Positions 54,415-62,925 of a stretch of DNA of 64,000 nucleotides are shown one piece after another. The stretch is from Paraburkholderia silvatlantica (lineage in GTDB: Bacteria; Pseudomonadota; Gammaproteobacteria; Burkholderiales; Burkholderiaceae). Position 1 is the stretch's first letter. The number at the start of each line of letters is the position of its first letter. The position numbers and the translations under genes are program-made. Below the pieces are notes generated by a model. The model was not told the origin of the DNA. It was given only the letters and a program-made list of their open reading frames with translations, and did not search any database. The stretch spans positions 124,001 through 188,000 of the forward strand of contig NZ_QEOL01000002.1 in the NCBI RefSeq assembly GCF_003096715.1. Reading direction: 5' to 3'.

Positions 54415-54449
54415 AGCCCCAGGAGATCGTTCGATTCCTGGGGCTTTTT
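54415..54449 (+). terminator. Intrinsic terminator of tRNA-Phe
   Basis: 10-bp stem AGCCCCAGGA (54415-54424) / TCCTGGGGCT (54436-54445) and TTTT. Confidence 0.88.
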
Positions 54450-54734
54450 CGTTGTGCACGCGTGGCGCTCCTTGTCCTGCGGCTCCAATTCGAGACATCG
54501 CGAAGCATCGCGAGACATCGACGGTATCCAGGGTATAAGGGTGCGCCGATGCCCGTGCAGATGCCCCGGCCTATACTGCATGAGCCGGCTTCATGAGCCG
54601 GCGCGGAGGTTGTCCCCGCCGGTCCGCCCGCGCGCATCGAGCATCGCAGGCAGTAATGCAGTCAGCAACGCAGGCAGCAGCGCGGCCAGGCAACGAACGC
54701 ATTCGCGCGGAAACCTCATACACGGAGTTTCACG

Positions 54735-55466
54735 GTGACTCGAACAGAAGCGAAGGGCGCGCTCGTACTGTTTTCCGGCGGCCAGGATTCGGCCACGTGC
54801 CTTGCTTGGGCGCTCGACCGCTACGAGAGCGTCGAGACGCTCGGCTTCGATTACGGCCAGCGTCATCGCGTCGAACTGGAATGCCGCGAGGGTTTTCGCG
54901 CGGCGATTGCCCGCGCATTCCCCGAGTGGGGCGAGCGTCTCGGCGACGATCACATGATCGACCTCTCGGTGCTCGGCTCGATCAGCGACACGGCCATGAC
55001 GCGCGAGATCGAGATCGAAACCGCCGCGAGCGGCCTGCCGAACACCTTTGTGCCGGGCCGCAACCTGATGTTCATGCAGATCGCCGCAGCGATCGCTTAT
55101 CGTCGCGGGCTCAAGGTGCTCGTGGGCGGGATGTGCGAAACGGACTTCTCGGGCTACCCCGACTGCCGCGACGACACGATGAAGGCGCTGCAAGTGGCGC
55201 TCAATCTCGGCATGGACACGCGCTTCGTGCTGGAAACGCCGCTCATGTGGCTCGACAAGGCCGACACGTGGCGGCTAGCCGAACAGCTGGGCGGCGCAGC
55301 GCTGGTGGACATGATCCGCGTGGAAACGCACACCTGCTACGTGGGCGAGCGCGCCGAGCTCCACGCGTGGGGCTTCGGTTGCGGCGAGTGCCCGGCGTGC
55401 AAGTTGCGCAAGCGCGGGTACGAAGCGTATCTCGCCGGCGGGAACGTGACGGAAGCCCCGGTCTGA
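54735..55466 (+). CDS. queC: 7-cyano-7-deazaguanine synthase QueC
   Basis: 243 residues from a GTG with CGGAG upstream. PP-loop ATPase motif [17 protein letters not shown], and the zinc cluster [14 protein letters not shown]. Makes preQ0 from 7-carboxy-7-deazaguanine, ammonia and ATP. First of queC-queE-queD, which together turn GTP-derived precursors into preQ0 for queuosine tRNA modification. The 286-nt upstream gap shows no riboswitch I can recognise. Confidence 0.95.
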   Translation: MTRTEAKGALVLFSGGQDSATCLAWALDRYESVETLGFDYGQRHRVELECREGFRAAIARAFPEWGERLGDDHMIDLSVLGSISDTAMTREIEIETAASGLPNTFVPGRNLMFMQIAAAIAYRRGLKVLVGGMCETDFSGYPDCRDDTMKALQVALNLGMDTRFVLETPLMWLDKADTWRLAEQLGGAALVDMIRVETHTCYVGERAELHAWGFGCGECPACKLRKRGYEAYLAGGNVTEAPV

Positions 55467-55624
55467 GCATGAGCCTCGGGCCGCGCGTGTGGCTTTCGCA
55501 GTGAACGAATAAGGTCCCAAGGGCGCGCACGGGCGGCGCGCCTCCGCGGACACGATGATTTCGCGCCCGAGACCAACCGGCTTTGCACGCGCGTTGCGCG
55601 CATGAGCCAGAACCAGGCTGCACG

Positions 55625-56257
55625 ATGACTTACGCGGTAAAGGAAATTTTCTACACGTTGCAGGGCGAGGGCGCGAACGCCGGGCGCCCGGCCGTGTTCT
55701 GCCGGTTTGCCGGCTGCAATCTCTGGTCGGGCCGCGAGGAAGATCGCGAGCAAGCCGTTTGCCGCTTCTGCGACACCGACTTCGTCGGCACCGACGGCGA
55801 GAACGGCGGCAAATTCCGCACGCCGGAAGAACTCGTCGCGAAGATCGCCTCGCTGTGGCCAGAAGGCGAGGGCAACCGTTTCGTGGTCTGCACGGGCGGC
55901 GAGCCCATGCTGCAGATCGACCCGCCGTTCGTCGACGCGCTGCACGCCGCCGGTTTCGAGATCGCGATCGAAACGAACGGCTCGCTGCCGGTGCTCGACA
56001 CCATCGACTGGATCTGCGTGAGCCCGAAGGCCGACGCGCCGCTCGTCGTCACGAAGGGCAACGAGCTGAAGGTTGTCGTGCCGCAGGAGAATCAGCGCCT
56101 CGCCGACTACGCGAAGCTCGATTTCGAGTATTTTCTCGTGCAGCCCATGGACGGCCCGTCGCGCGACCTGAACACGAAGCTCGCCATCGACTGGTGCAAG
56201 CGCCATCCGCAGTGGCGCCTGTCGATGCAGACCCACAAATACCTGAACATTCCCTGA
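55625..56257 (+). CDS. queE: 7-carboxy-7-deazaguanine synthase QueE (radical SAM)
   Basis: 210 residues from MTYAVKEIFYTLQGEGANAG, the normal QueE start; a longer frame begins 42 nt upstream. Iron-sulfur cysteines C31, C46 and C49 give a CX14CX2C motif in place of CX3CX2C, as in the Burkholderia multivorans enzyme. Second motif CTGGEPMLQ. Converts 6-carboxytetrahydropterin to 7-carboxy-7-deazaguanine with SAM. Confidence 0.95.
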   Translation: MTYAVKEIFYTLQGEGANAGRPAVFCRFAGCNLWSGREEDREQAVCRFCDTDFVGTDGENGGKFRTPEELVAKIASLWPEGEGNRFVVCTGGEPMLQIDPPFVDALHAAGFEIAIETNGSLPVLDTIDWICVSPKADAPLVVTKGNELKVVVPQENQRLADYAKLDFEYFLVQPMDGPSRDLNTKLAIDWCKRHPQWRLSMQTHKYLNIP

Positions 56258-56285
56258 TTCACGCGAATTTTTCTGAAGAAGCGCC

Positions 56286-56732
56286 GTGCTGACGATCACC
56301 CGAAAACTCGAATTCGACGCGGGCCACCGCATCCCCGACCACCGCAGCCAGTGCCGTAACCTGCACGGCCACCGCTACGTGCTCGAAATCACGCTGGAAG
56401 GCGACCTCGTCGAAACCGAGGGCGCGCCCGATCGCGGCATGGTGATGGACTTCGCCGACGTGAAGTCGCTCGCGAACCAGCATCTCGTCGATCTGTGGGA
56501 TCACGCGTTCCTCGTCTTCGCGGGCGATACGCAGGTGCGCGGTTTTCTCGAAACGCTGCCTGGCCACAAGACGGTCGTGATCGACCGCATTCCGACCGTG
56601 GAGAACCTCGCGGCCATCGCGTTCGACATTCTCGCGAACGTGTACGACGCGCACTATGGCGTGAATCTGCGCCTGCACAAGCTGCGCCTGTACGAGACGC
56701 CGAACTGCTGGGCCGAGGTCACGCGCGACTGA
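56286..56732 (+). CDS. queD: 6-carboxytetrahydropterin synthase QueD
   Basis: 148 residues from a GTG. Zinc ligands in FDAGHRI and NLHGHRY, active-site CRN cysteine, and terminal ETPNCWAEV. Makes 6-carboxytetrahydropterin from dihydroneopterin triphosphate, the step before QueE. 28 nt after queE; a hairpin closes the operon. Confidence 0.94.
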   Translation: MLTITRKLEFDAGHRIPDHRSQCRNLHGHRYVLEITLEGDLVETEGAPDRGMVMDFADVKSLANQHLVDLWDHAFLVFAGDTQVRGFLETLPGHKTVVIDRIPTVENLAAIAFDILANVYDAHYGVNLRLHKLRLYETPNCWAEVTRD

Positions 56733-56766
56733 CGCGCGCAAGCTTCGCCTCACCCTCGCTCCGACG

Positions 56767-56786
56767 ACCCGCGCAAGGCGGGTTTT
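56767..56786 (+). terminator. Terminator of the queC-queE-queD operon
   Basis: 6-bp GC-rich stem ACCCGC/GCGGGT with 5-nt loop followed by TTTT. Confidence 0.7.
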
Positions 56787-56964
56787 CCGTGCCGGCCGGC
56801 AAATTTTTGTCGCGGTATGATCATTGCCGCAAGGCCTGCGCATCCCCGCGTGCGGCCCGACAAACACATAACGGAGCGAGACCTGCCGGCTGCCGCGCTG
56901 CCGGGCGGATAAACCCGCCCGCGCCAGGCGTATGCGTCCACGCAGCCTCGCCGGGAGCACGGCG

Positions 56965-57747
56965 ATGAGCACCTTCACGAATCCCCTCAAGGAACGCCTC
57001 AGGGAGGCGGATCCGCTATTCGGTCTATGGCTTTCGATGGGCAGCGAAACCGCCGCCGAGGCGCTCGCGCACGCCGGCTTCGACTGGCTGCTGATCGACA
57101 TGGAGCACGCCCCCAACGACAGCGCCGACACCATCGCCCAGCTGCGCGCCATTGCGGCGGCGCATATGCCCACCGAGCCCGTGGTGCGTCTGCCCGACAG
57201 CGAGCCGTGGCTCGTGAAGCACGTGCTCGACGCGGGCGCGCGCACGGTGATGTTCCCGAACGTGGCCTCGGCTGAGGAGGCCGCGCGCGCCGTGAGCCTC
57301 ACGCAGTACCCCGACGCGCGCACGCCAGGCGGCCAGCGCGGTGTGGCGGGCGTGGTGCGCGCGGCGGCCTATGGAATGCGGCGCGATTACCTCCAGGGCG
57401 CGAACGCGCAGATCGCGACGATCGTCCAGATCGAGTCGGCGGCGGCGCTGGGCGAAGTCGAGAAGATCGCGAAGGTGCCGGGTGTCGACTGCCTGTTCGT
57501 GGGCCCTGCCGATCTCGCGGCGAGCCTGGGCCATCTCGGCGACTCGAAGCATCCCGACGTGCTCGCCGCCATGCGTCGCGTCGTGGCCGCGGCGCGCGAG
57601 GCGGGCGTCGCGTCGGGCATTTTCGCGATGGATCCGGCTGGCGCGAAGCAGTATCGCGAGATGGGCTTCAGCTTCATCGCCCTCGCCGCCGACGTGATCT
57701 GGCTCGTGCGCGCAACGCGCCAGGCGCTCCAGGAGGCGAGATCATGA
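56965..57747 (+). CDS. HpcH/HpaI-family aldolase
   Basis: 260 residues from MSTFTNPLKERLREADPLFG, with GGGAG upstream. TIM-barrel class II aldolase with IDMEHAPND, PGGQRGV (the loop around the metal), IQIESAAAL (metal Glu) and VGPADLAASLG (metal Asp). Cleaves a 2-keto-3-deoxy acid to pyruvate and an aldehyde; exact substrate unknown. Overlaps the next gene by 4 nt (ATGA). Confidence 0.88.
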   Translation: MSTFTNPLKERLREADPLFGLWLSMGSETAAEALAHAGFDWLLIDMEHAPNDSADTIAQLRAIAAAHMPTEPVVRLPDSEPWLVKHVLDAGARTVMFPNVASAEEAARAVSLTQYPDARTPGGQRGVAGVVRAAAYGMRRDYLQGANAQIATIVQIESAAALGEVEKIAKVPGVDCLFVGPADLAASLGHLGDSKHPDVLAAMRRVVAAAREAGVASGIFAMDPAGAKQYREMGFSFIALAADVIWLVRATRQALQEARS

Positions 57748-58490
57748 AGCGTCCGAAAGCGCTTTTTGAGCGGCTTCCTGAACGGATCGCGCGCGCGCTC
57801 GCCATTGGGTGTCTGGCGGGCGCGGCGCTCGGCGTGAGCGGCGTCGCGGCCGCAGCCGACGCCGCCAGCGCCGCCGCCAGCGCAGGCGCCGAATCCGATC
57901 CGCAGACGGCCAGCGCCGTTGCCGACTACAACGCGGGCAATCTCAGCGCGGCGCGTGCCGAGTTCCAGGCGGCGGCCGAGCGCGGCAACCGGCTGGCTCA
58001 GTTCAACTACGCGATGATGCTCGTGAACGGCGAAGGCGGCGCAGCCGACGTGGCCGAGGGCCGCAAGTGGCTGCGCAAGGCGGCGGACGCGAACATGTCG
58101 CATGCGCAGTACGTGTACGGCAAGATGTACGACGACGGCGACTTCGTCGAGCGCGATCCCGTGCAGGCGCACCAGTGGTTCCTCAAGGCGGCGAAGCAGG
58201 GCCATGTGCAGGCGGAGCTTGCGCTCGCAAACCAGTACCTCGACGGGCGCGGCACCACGCGCGACAACAAGCAGGCGTTCTACTGGTACAAGAAGGCCGC
58301 CGAGGGCGGCGACATGACGGCGCAATACGTGACCGGCTCGTTCTACGAGCGCGGCGGCGACGGCGTGGCGAAGAACCTCAACGTCGCGCGCGCGTACTAT
58401 GCCGCCGCGGCGGCCCAGGGCGATCCCGTGGCACGCCTGAAGTACCAGCAGTTGAGCGCAGAGCTGATGAAGTCGGCGCCCACGCAGTAA
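57744..58490 (+). CDS. Sel1-repeat exported protein
   Basis: 248 residues. An N-terminal segment with a hydrophobic core (RALAIGCLAGAALGVSGVAAA) looks like a signal peptide. From about 60 come at least four Sel1/TPR-like helical repeats of 36 residues (for example NYAMMLVNGEGGAADVAEG; KMYDDGDFVERDPVQAHQW; NQYLDGRGTTRDNKQAFYW). A protein-binding scaffold in the periplasm; partner unknown. Confidence 0.85.
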   Translation: MKRPKALFERLPERIARALAIGCLAGAALGVSGVAAAADAASAAASAGAESDPQTASAVADYNAGNLSAARAEFQAAAERGNRLAQFNYAMMLVNGEGGAADVAEGRKWLRKAADANMSHAQYVYGKMYDDGDFVERDPVQAHQWFLKAAKQGHVQAELALANQYLDGRGTTRDNKQAFYWYKKAAEGGDMTAQYVTGSFYERGGDGVAKNLNVARAYYAAAAAQGDPVARLKYQQLSAELMKSAPTQ

Positions 58491-58513
58491 GCGCCACAAA
58501 TCGACCGCCGAAA

Positions 58514-58548
58514 AAAACGCGCCGGACAATGCCGGCGCGTTTTCTTTT
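58514..58548. terminator. Bidirectional terminator between the Sel1 gene and rodA
   Basis: 9-bp stem ACGCGCCGG / CCGGCGCGT with a 6-nt loop, flanked by AAAA and TTTC-TTTT, ending converging genes. Confidence 0.8.
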
Positions 58549-58589
58549 ACTGCTGCGATCGAGCGGGCCTAACCGCCCCCGCCGAGCCC

Positions 58590-59756
58590 TCAACTCTGCA
58601 TCAGCCGCTTCTGGCGTCCCACGCTCATGATGAGCCCGATCGCCACGCCGAGCGTCGTGAGCGCCGTGCCGCCGTAACTCATGAACGGCAGCGGCACGCC
58701 CACCACGGGCAGGATGCCGCTCACCATGCCGATGTTGACGAATGCGTAGGTGAAGAACGCCATCGTGAGCGAGCCGGCCAGTAGCCGTCCGAAGAGCGTC
58801 GCGCCGTTCGCGGCGATGTAGAGCCCGCGCGCGATCAGACACATGTAGAGCGTGAGCAGCACGAGGCCGCCCGCCATGCCGAACTCCTCGGAGAACACCG
58901 CGAAGATGAAGTCGGTGTGCTTTTCGGGGATGAATTCCAGGTGCGACTGCGTACCCTTCAGCCAGCCCTTGCCGAGCGGGCCGCCCGAGCCGATCGCGAT
59001 CACGGCCTGGATGGTGTGGAAGCCCTTGCCGAGCGGATCGGAAGTCGGGTCGAGCAGCGTGCAGATGCGGTGCTTCTGGTAGTCGTGCATGAGCGGCCAG
59101 TTCACCTGCGGCTGGCAGATCTTGTCCTGGAACGCCGCGATCGAGGCGACGGCGATCACGCCCGCGATCAGCACCGGCACGATCAGCTTGAACGAGAGCC
59201 CCGCGAAATAGATGACGAAGAGGCCCGACGCGAACACGAGCACGGCGGTGCCGAGGTCGGGCTGCTTGGCGATGAGCCCCACGGGCACGAGCAGAATCAC
59301 GAAGCCGACGAGGAAGTCGTACCAGCGCATCACGCCTTCGCGGCGCTGGTAGTACCAGGCGAGCATGAGCGGCGTGGCGATCTTGAGGATTTCCGAGGGC
59401 TGGATCACCACGCCCACGTTGATCCAGCGCTTTGCGCCCTTGCGCGTGAGGCCGAATAGCGCCACGGCAACGAGCAGCGCGATGCCGAAGGTATAGATCG
59501 GCACTGCGAAGCGCATGAGTGTGTTGGGCGGCACATTGGCGAGCGCCCACATCAGCACGAAGGTGAGCATGATGTTGCGCAACTGGTCTTCCACGCGGCC
59601 CGGCACGTCGAGGCTCGCGCTGTACAGCGTGACGATGCCCACGCACAGCAGCAGGAACACGGTGAGCGCGAGCGGGCGGTCGAAGCCGAGGAACATCTTG
59701 CGCAGCGTGTCGAGCACCGCGCGCTTGTCGATCTTGTCGAACTGAAGGAAAGGCAT
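58590..59756 (-). CDS. rodA: Rod-shape peptidoglycan glycosyltransferase RodA
   Basis: 388 residues, ten membrane segments of the SEDS family. Motifs GAKRWINVGVVIQPSEILKI and GMVSGILPVVGVPLPFMSYGG are conserved. Polymerises glycan strands in the elongasome with PBP2. 65 nt after mrdA on the same strand. Confidence 0.96.
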   Translation of the reverse strand: MPFLQFDKIDKRAVLDTLRKMFLGFDRPLALTVFLLLCVGIVTLYSASLDVPGRVEDQLRNIMLTFVLMWALANVPPNTLMRFAVPIYTFGIALLVAVALFGLTRKGAKRWINVGVVIQPSEILKIATPLMLAWYYQRREGVMRWYDFLVGFVILLVPVGLIAKQPDLGTAVLVFASGLFVIYFAGLSFKLIVPVLIAGVIAVASIAAFQDKICQPQVNWPLMHDYQKHRICTLLDPTSDPLGKGFHTIQAVIAIGSGGPLGKGWLKGTQSHLEFIPEKHTDFIFAVFSEEFGMAGGLVLLTLYMCLIARGLYIAANGATLFGRLLAGSLTMAFFTYAFVNIGMVSGILPVVGVPLPFMSYGGTALTTLGVAIGLIMSVGRQKRLMQS

Positions 59757-59821
59757 TGTGTCTCCTGTCGATCCGGAGTTTGCGCTTCAGCGCCTACGCC
59801 GGTCCCATGCAAGGTACTTGC

Positions 59822-62299
59822 TCACTCGTCGATGCCGCCCGTTGCGGGCCTGGGCGGCGGGGCGAGCGTGGCCGCGTCGCTCGCGCCGGCGGGGCGGCGC
59901 GGGCGATGGGGGCCGGGACCGAAGTGGCGGGGCTCGGAGGCCGGCGCGGGGCGGGCGGCGCTCGTGTCGGGCATGTCGTTCGCGCCGGCGGTGCCGCCGT
60001 TCACGGCGTCGGTTGCAGCGGGCGCATCGGGGCTGACGTTCTGGCGGGGCTTGCGAGCCTTGCCGGCAGCGTTGCTGGCCGGCGTGGGCCGTGCCGCCGC
60101 GCCGGAGGCCGCAGCCGCAGCGGAGGCAGCCGCGGCGGAGGCAGGCGCAGCGGCTGCCTCCCCCGAGGCTTGCGAAGCCGCCACAGCAGCGGAAGCCGCC
60201 GCGGCCGCAGATGCCGCGCCGGGAACCGGCAGCGGCGTGAAGCCGGCGGCGACCCTCACGGGCTGCACGGCGGGCGTGGCCGAGGCGGCACCCGGCGCCG
60301 CGGACGCTGCCGATGCGGCTTCGGGCGGTGCGCCGATCACGGGCGCGGACGCATCCTCCGTGGCCGAAGCCGCCGCGCTCACGGCCGCCTGTTCGACGCC
60401 GGGCTTCAAGCGGTCGACGAGCCAGTAATCCAGCACGCGGCGCGCGATCGGGCCTGCGGCCTGCGCGCCCCAGCCGCCGTTTTCGACGATCAGCGCGACG
60501 GCGATCTGCGGCTTCTCGGCCGGTGCGAACGCGATGAAGAGCGCGTGGTCGCGCAGATTCTCGGCGAGCGCATGCGCCTTGTACTTGCCGCCCTGCAGCG
60601 AGAACACCTGTGCCGTGCCGGTCTTGCCCGCCGAGGTGTACGGCGCGTTGCGGAACACCTGGTAGGCTGTGCCGGAGGGATTCATCGTCACGTTCTCCAT
60701 GCCGCGCTTCACCACGTCGATATCGGCCTGGCTCACGTTCAGGCGCCCGCTTTCGCTCGGCACCGTGAGGCGCTCCTGCTTCGTGATCGGATTCTCGATC
60801 TCCTTCACGAGGTGGGGTTTCATCAGGATGCCGTTGTCGGCGAGCGTGGCCGTGGCGTGCGCGAGCTGCAGGATCGTGAACGAGTTGTAGCCCTGACCGA
60901 TCCCCAGGCTGATCGTCTCGCCCTCGTACCAACGCTGCTGCTCGGGCTTGCGGTACGCCTTGCGCTTCCACTCGGTGGAAGGCAGGATGCCGCGCGCCTC
61001 GCCCGCGATGTCGATGCCGGTGAGCTGGCCAAAGCCGAGCGGCTTCATGAAGTTCGCGATGTTGTCCACGCCCAGGTCGTGCGCGAGCATGAAGAAGTAG
61101 GTGTCGTTCGACACCATGATCGCGCGGTTCATGTCGATCCAGCCCTGGCCCGAGCGCACGTCGTTGTTGAAGCGGTGGCCGCCGAACATGTAGTAGCCGG
61201 GGTCGGAGAAGCCCCACTGCGGCGTGCGCTTGTGCAGCGTGAGCGCGGCGAGCGCCATGAATGGCTTGTAGGTCGAGCCCGGCGGGTAGGTGCCGTGCAG
61301 CGGACGGTTCAGCAGCGGGTGATCGGGCGAGTTGTTGAGCTCGTCCCAGGTCTGCTGGTCGATGCCGTCCACGAACGAGTTCGGATCGAAGCTCGGCGCC
61401 GAGACGAACGCGAGAATGTCGCCCGTCGAAGGCTCGATGGCCACGAGCGCGCCGCGCTTGCCTGCGAAAGCCTGCTCGGCCACCTGCTGCAGGCCGATGT
61501 CGATCGAGAGCACGAGGTTGTTGCCGGGCGTGGCCTGGGTGCGCGAGAGCGTGCGCACGGGGCGCCCGCCCGCCGTCACTTCCACTTCCTCGAAGCCGGT
61601 CAGGCCGTGCAGCTCGGTTTCGTAGCTCTGCTCGACGCCGATCTTGCCGATGTAGTCGGTGCCGTTGTAGTTGTTCGCGTCCAGACGCGGATCGTAGTGC
61701 TCGGGATCGCTGTCGTTCTTGTCGGAGAGGTCGTCGATGCGCTCCTGGTCGCGCTGCGAAATCCGGCCGATATAGCCGATCACGTGCGCGGCCGTGGGCC
61801 CGAGCGGATACTGGCGGAACAGCCGCGCGCGCACTTCCACGCCGGGGAAGCGGAAGCGCTGGGCTGTGAAGCGCGCGACTTCGTCGTCGGTCAGGCGCGT
61901 GCGGATCGGCAGGCTCTCGAAGTTCTTCGAATCTTCGAGCAGCTTCTTGAAGCGGCGGCGATCGCGCGCATCGATCGGGATCACAGTCGAGAGCTCGTCG
62001 ATCGTGTTGTCGAGCGTGTCGGTGAGCTTCGAGGGCGTGATTTCGAGCGTGAACGCCGAGTAGTTCTTCGCGAGCACGACGCCGTTGCGGTCGGTGATGA
62101 TGCCGCGGTTCGGCACGATCGGCGCGACGGAAATGCGGTTCTCGTCCGCCTGCAGCGAGTACTTGCTGTGGTTCCAGACCTGCAGATAGAGGAAGCGGAA
62201 CGCGATCAGCCCGAAGCAGACGAACACGAACAGCCCCGCCGCCGCGACGCGCAGGCGGAACTTCGTGAGCTGCTGCTGGGTGTCCTTGAATTCGGTCAT
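59822..62299 (-). CDS. mrdA: Penicillin-binding protein 2 (MrdA)
   Basis: 825 residues from MTEFKDTQQQL; 7 codons upstream are not needed. A membrane anchor near 20-40, the PBP dimerisation domain, and the transpeptidase with STYK (S342, K345) and KTG (559-561). Cross-links peptidoglycan during elongation. After about residue 635 comes an unusual Ala/Pro-rich low-complexity tail of about 190 residues, making it much longer than the usual 630. Confidence 0.94.
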   Translation of the reverse strand: MTEFKDTQQQLTKFRLRVAAAGLFVFVCFGLIAFRFLYLQVWNHSKYSLQADENRISVAPIVPNRGIITDRNGVVLAKNYSAFTLEITPSKLTDTLDNTIDELSTVIPIDARDRRRFKKLLEDSKNFESLPIRTRLTDDEVARFTAQRFRFPGVEVRARLFRQYPLGPTAAHVIGYIGRISQRDQERIDDLSDKNDSDPEHYDPRLDANNYNGTDYIGKIGVEQSYETELHGLTGFEEVEVTAGGRPVRTLSRTQATPGNNLVLSIDIGLQQVAEQAFAGKRGALVAIEPSTGDILAFVSAPSFDPNSFVDGIDQQTWDELNNSPDHPLLNRPLHGTYPPGSTYKPFMALAALTLHKRTPQWGFSDPGYYMFGGHRFNNDVRSGQGWIDMNRAIMVSNDTYFFMLAHDLGVDNIANFMKPLGFGQLTGIDIAGEARGILPSTEWKRKAYRKPEQQRWYEGETISLGIGQGYNSFTILQLAHATATLADNGILMKPHLVKEIENPITKQERLTVPSESGRLNVSQADIDVVKRGMENVTMNPSGTAYQVFRNAPYTSAGKTGTAQVFSLQGGKYKAHALAENLRDHALFIAFAPAEKPQIAVALIVENGGWGAQAAGPIARRVLDYWLVDRLKPGVEQAAVSAAASATEDASAPVIGAPPEAASAASAAPGAASATPAVQPVRVAAGFTPLPVPGAASAAAAASAAVAASQASGEAAAAPASAAAASAAAAASGAAARPTPASNAAGKARKPRQNVSPDAPAATDAVNGGTAGANDMPDTSAARPAPASEPRHFGPGPHRPRRPAGASDAATLAPPPRPATGGIDE

Positions 62300-62412
62300 G
62301 CTGTCAGACCCGGGCGCCACGGTTCCGATCGCGAGGAGCGGCGGGCCAGGGTGCGTAGGAGGTAGTCAGGCAGGTAGTCAAGCGAGTCTTCCGGCGGCGA
62401 GCGGCGCGCCGC

Positions 62413-62925
62413 TCAAATGGGCCGGGTGTCGTCGGGATCGACGGGGCGGCGCTGCGGCAGGAGCAGCAGCACGCTCGCGACCGGCCAGAGGATCGCCTCG
62501 ACGAAGCCGCTGATGAGGTAACCCCAGCCCGGAAACGACGCGCCCATCAGCAGGCGGATCACGAACGGCACGACCTGCGCGCCGACCAGCATGGGCGTGA
62601 CGGCGAACATCTGCAAGCCGATCGACATCCACAGCACGCGGCGGTGAATGGTGATCGCGCCATACGAAAGCAGCGTGTATGCGAGCGCGTGCTCGCCGAG
62701 CAGGTTCGCGTTGTGGACGTCCATGAGGAGCCCGAGGAAGAACGCGACGCCCATGCCGACCTTGCGCGGCTGGTGAATGTTCCAGAACAGCAGTACGAGC
62801 GCGACGAAGTCGGGCACGCCGGGCAGCTTGCCCCAGGGCAGCAGGTTCAGCAGGAACGCCGCCGCGAGGCTGAAAACGATGAAGTACGGATTGACCGGCT
62901 GCAGAATGTATTGCGGACGCGGCAT
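62413..62925 (-). CDS. mreD: Rod-shape-determining protein MreD
   Basis: 170 residues from MPRPQYILQPVNPYF. Four to six membrane segments, PFVIRLLMGASFPGWGYL near the end, as in MreD. Its ATG overlaps the mreC stop by one base (TGATG), so the genes are translationally coupled. Bridges MreC and the elongasome. Confidence 0.93.
   Translation of the reverse strand: MPRPQYILQPVNPYFIVFSLAAAFLLNLLPWGKLPGVPDFVALVLLFWNIHQPRKVGMGVAFFLGLLMDVHNANLLGEHALAYTLLSYGAITIHRRVLWMSIGLQMFAVTPMLVGAQVVPFVIRLLMGASFPGWGYLISGFVEAILWPVASVLLLLPQRRPVDPDDTRPI

Noticed and set aside
54579..54601. Direct repeat CATGAGCCGG twice, 3 nt apart, upstream of queC
   Set aside because: Short and single; no evidence of an operator or riboswitch.
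59756..62365. 869-codon plus-strand frame over mrdA
   Set aside because: Shadow frame, Arg/Gly-rich, no domain.
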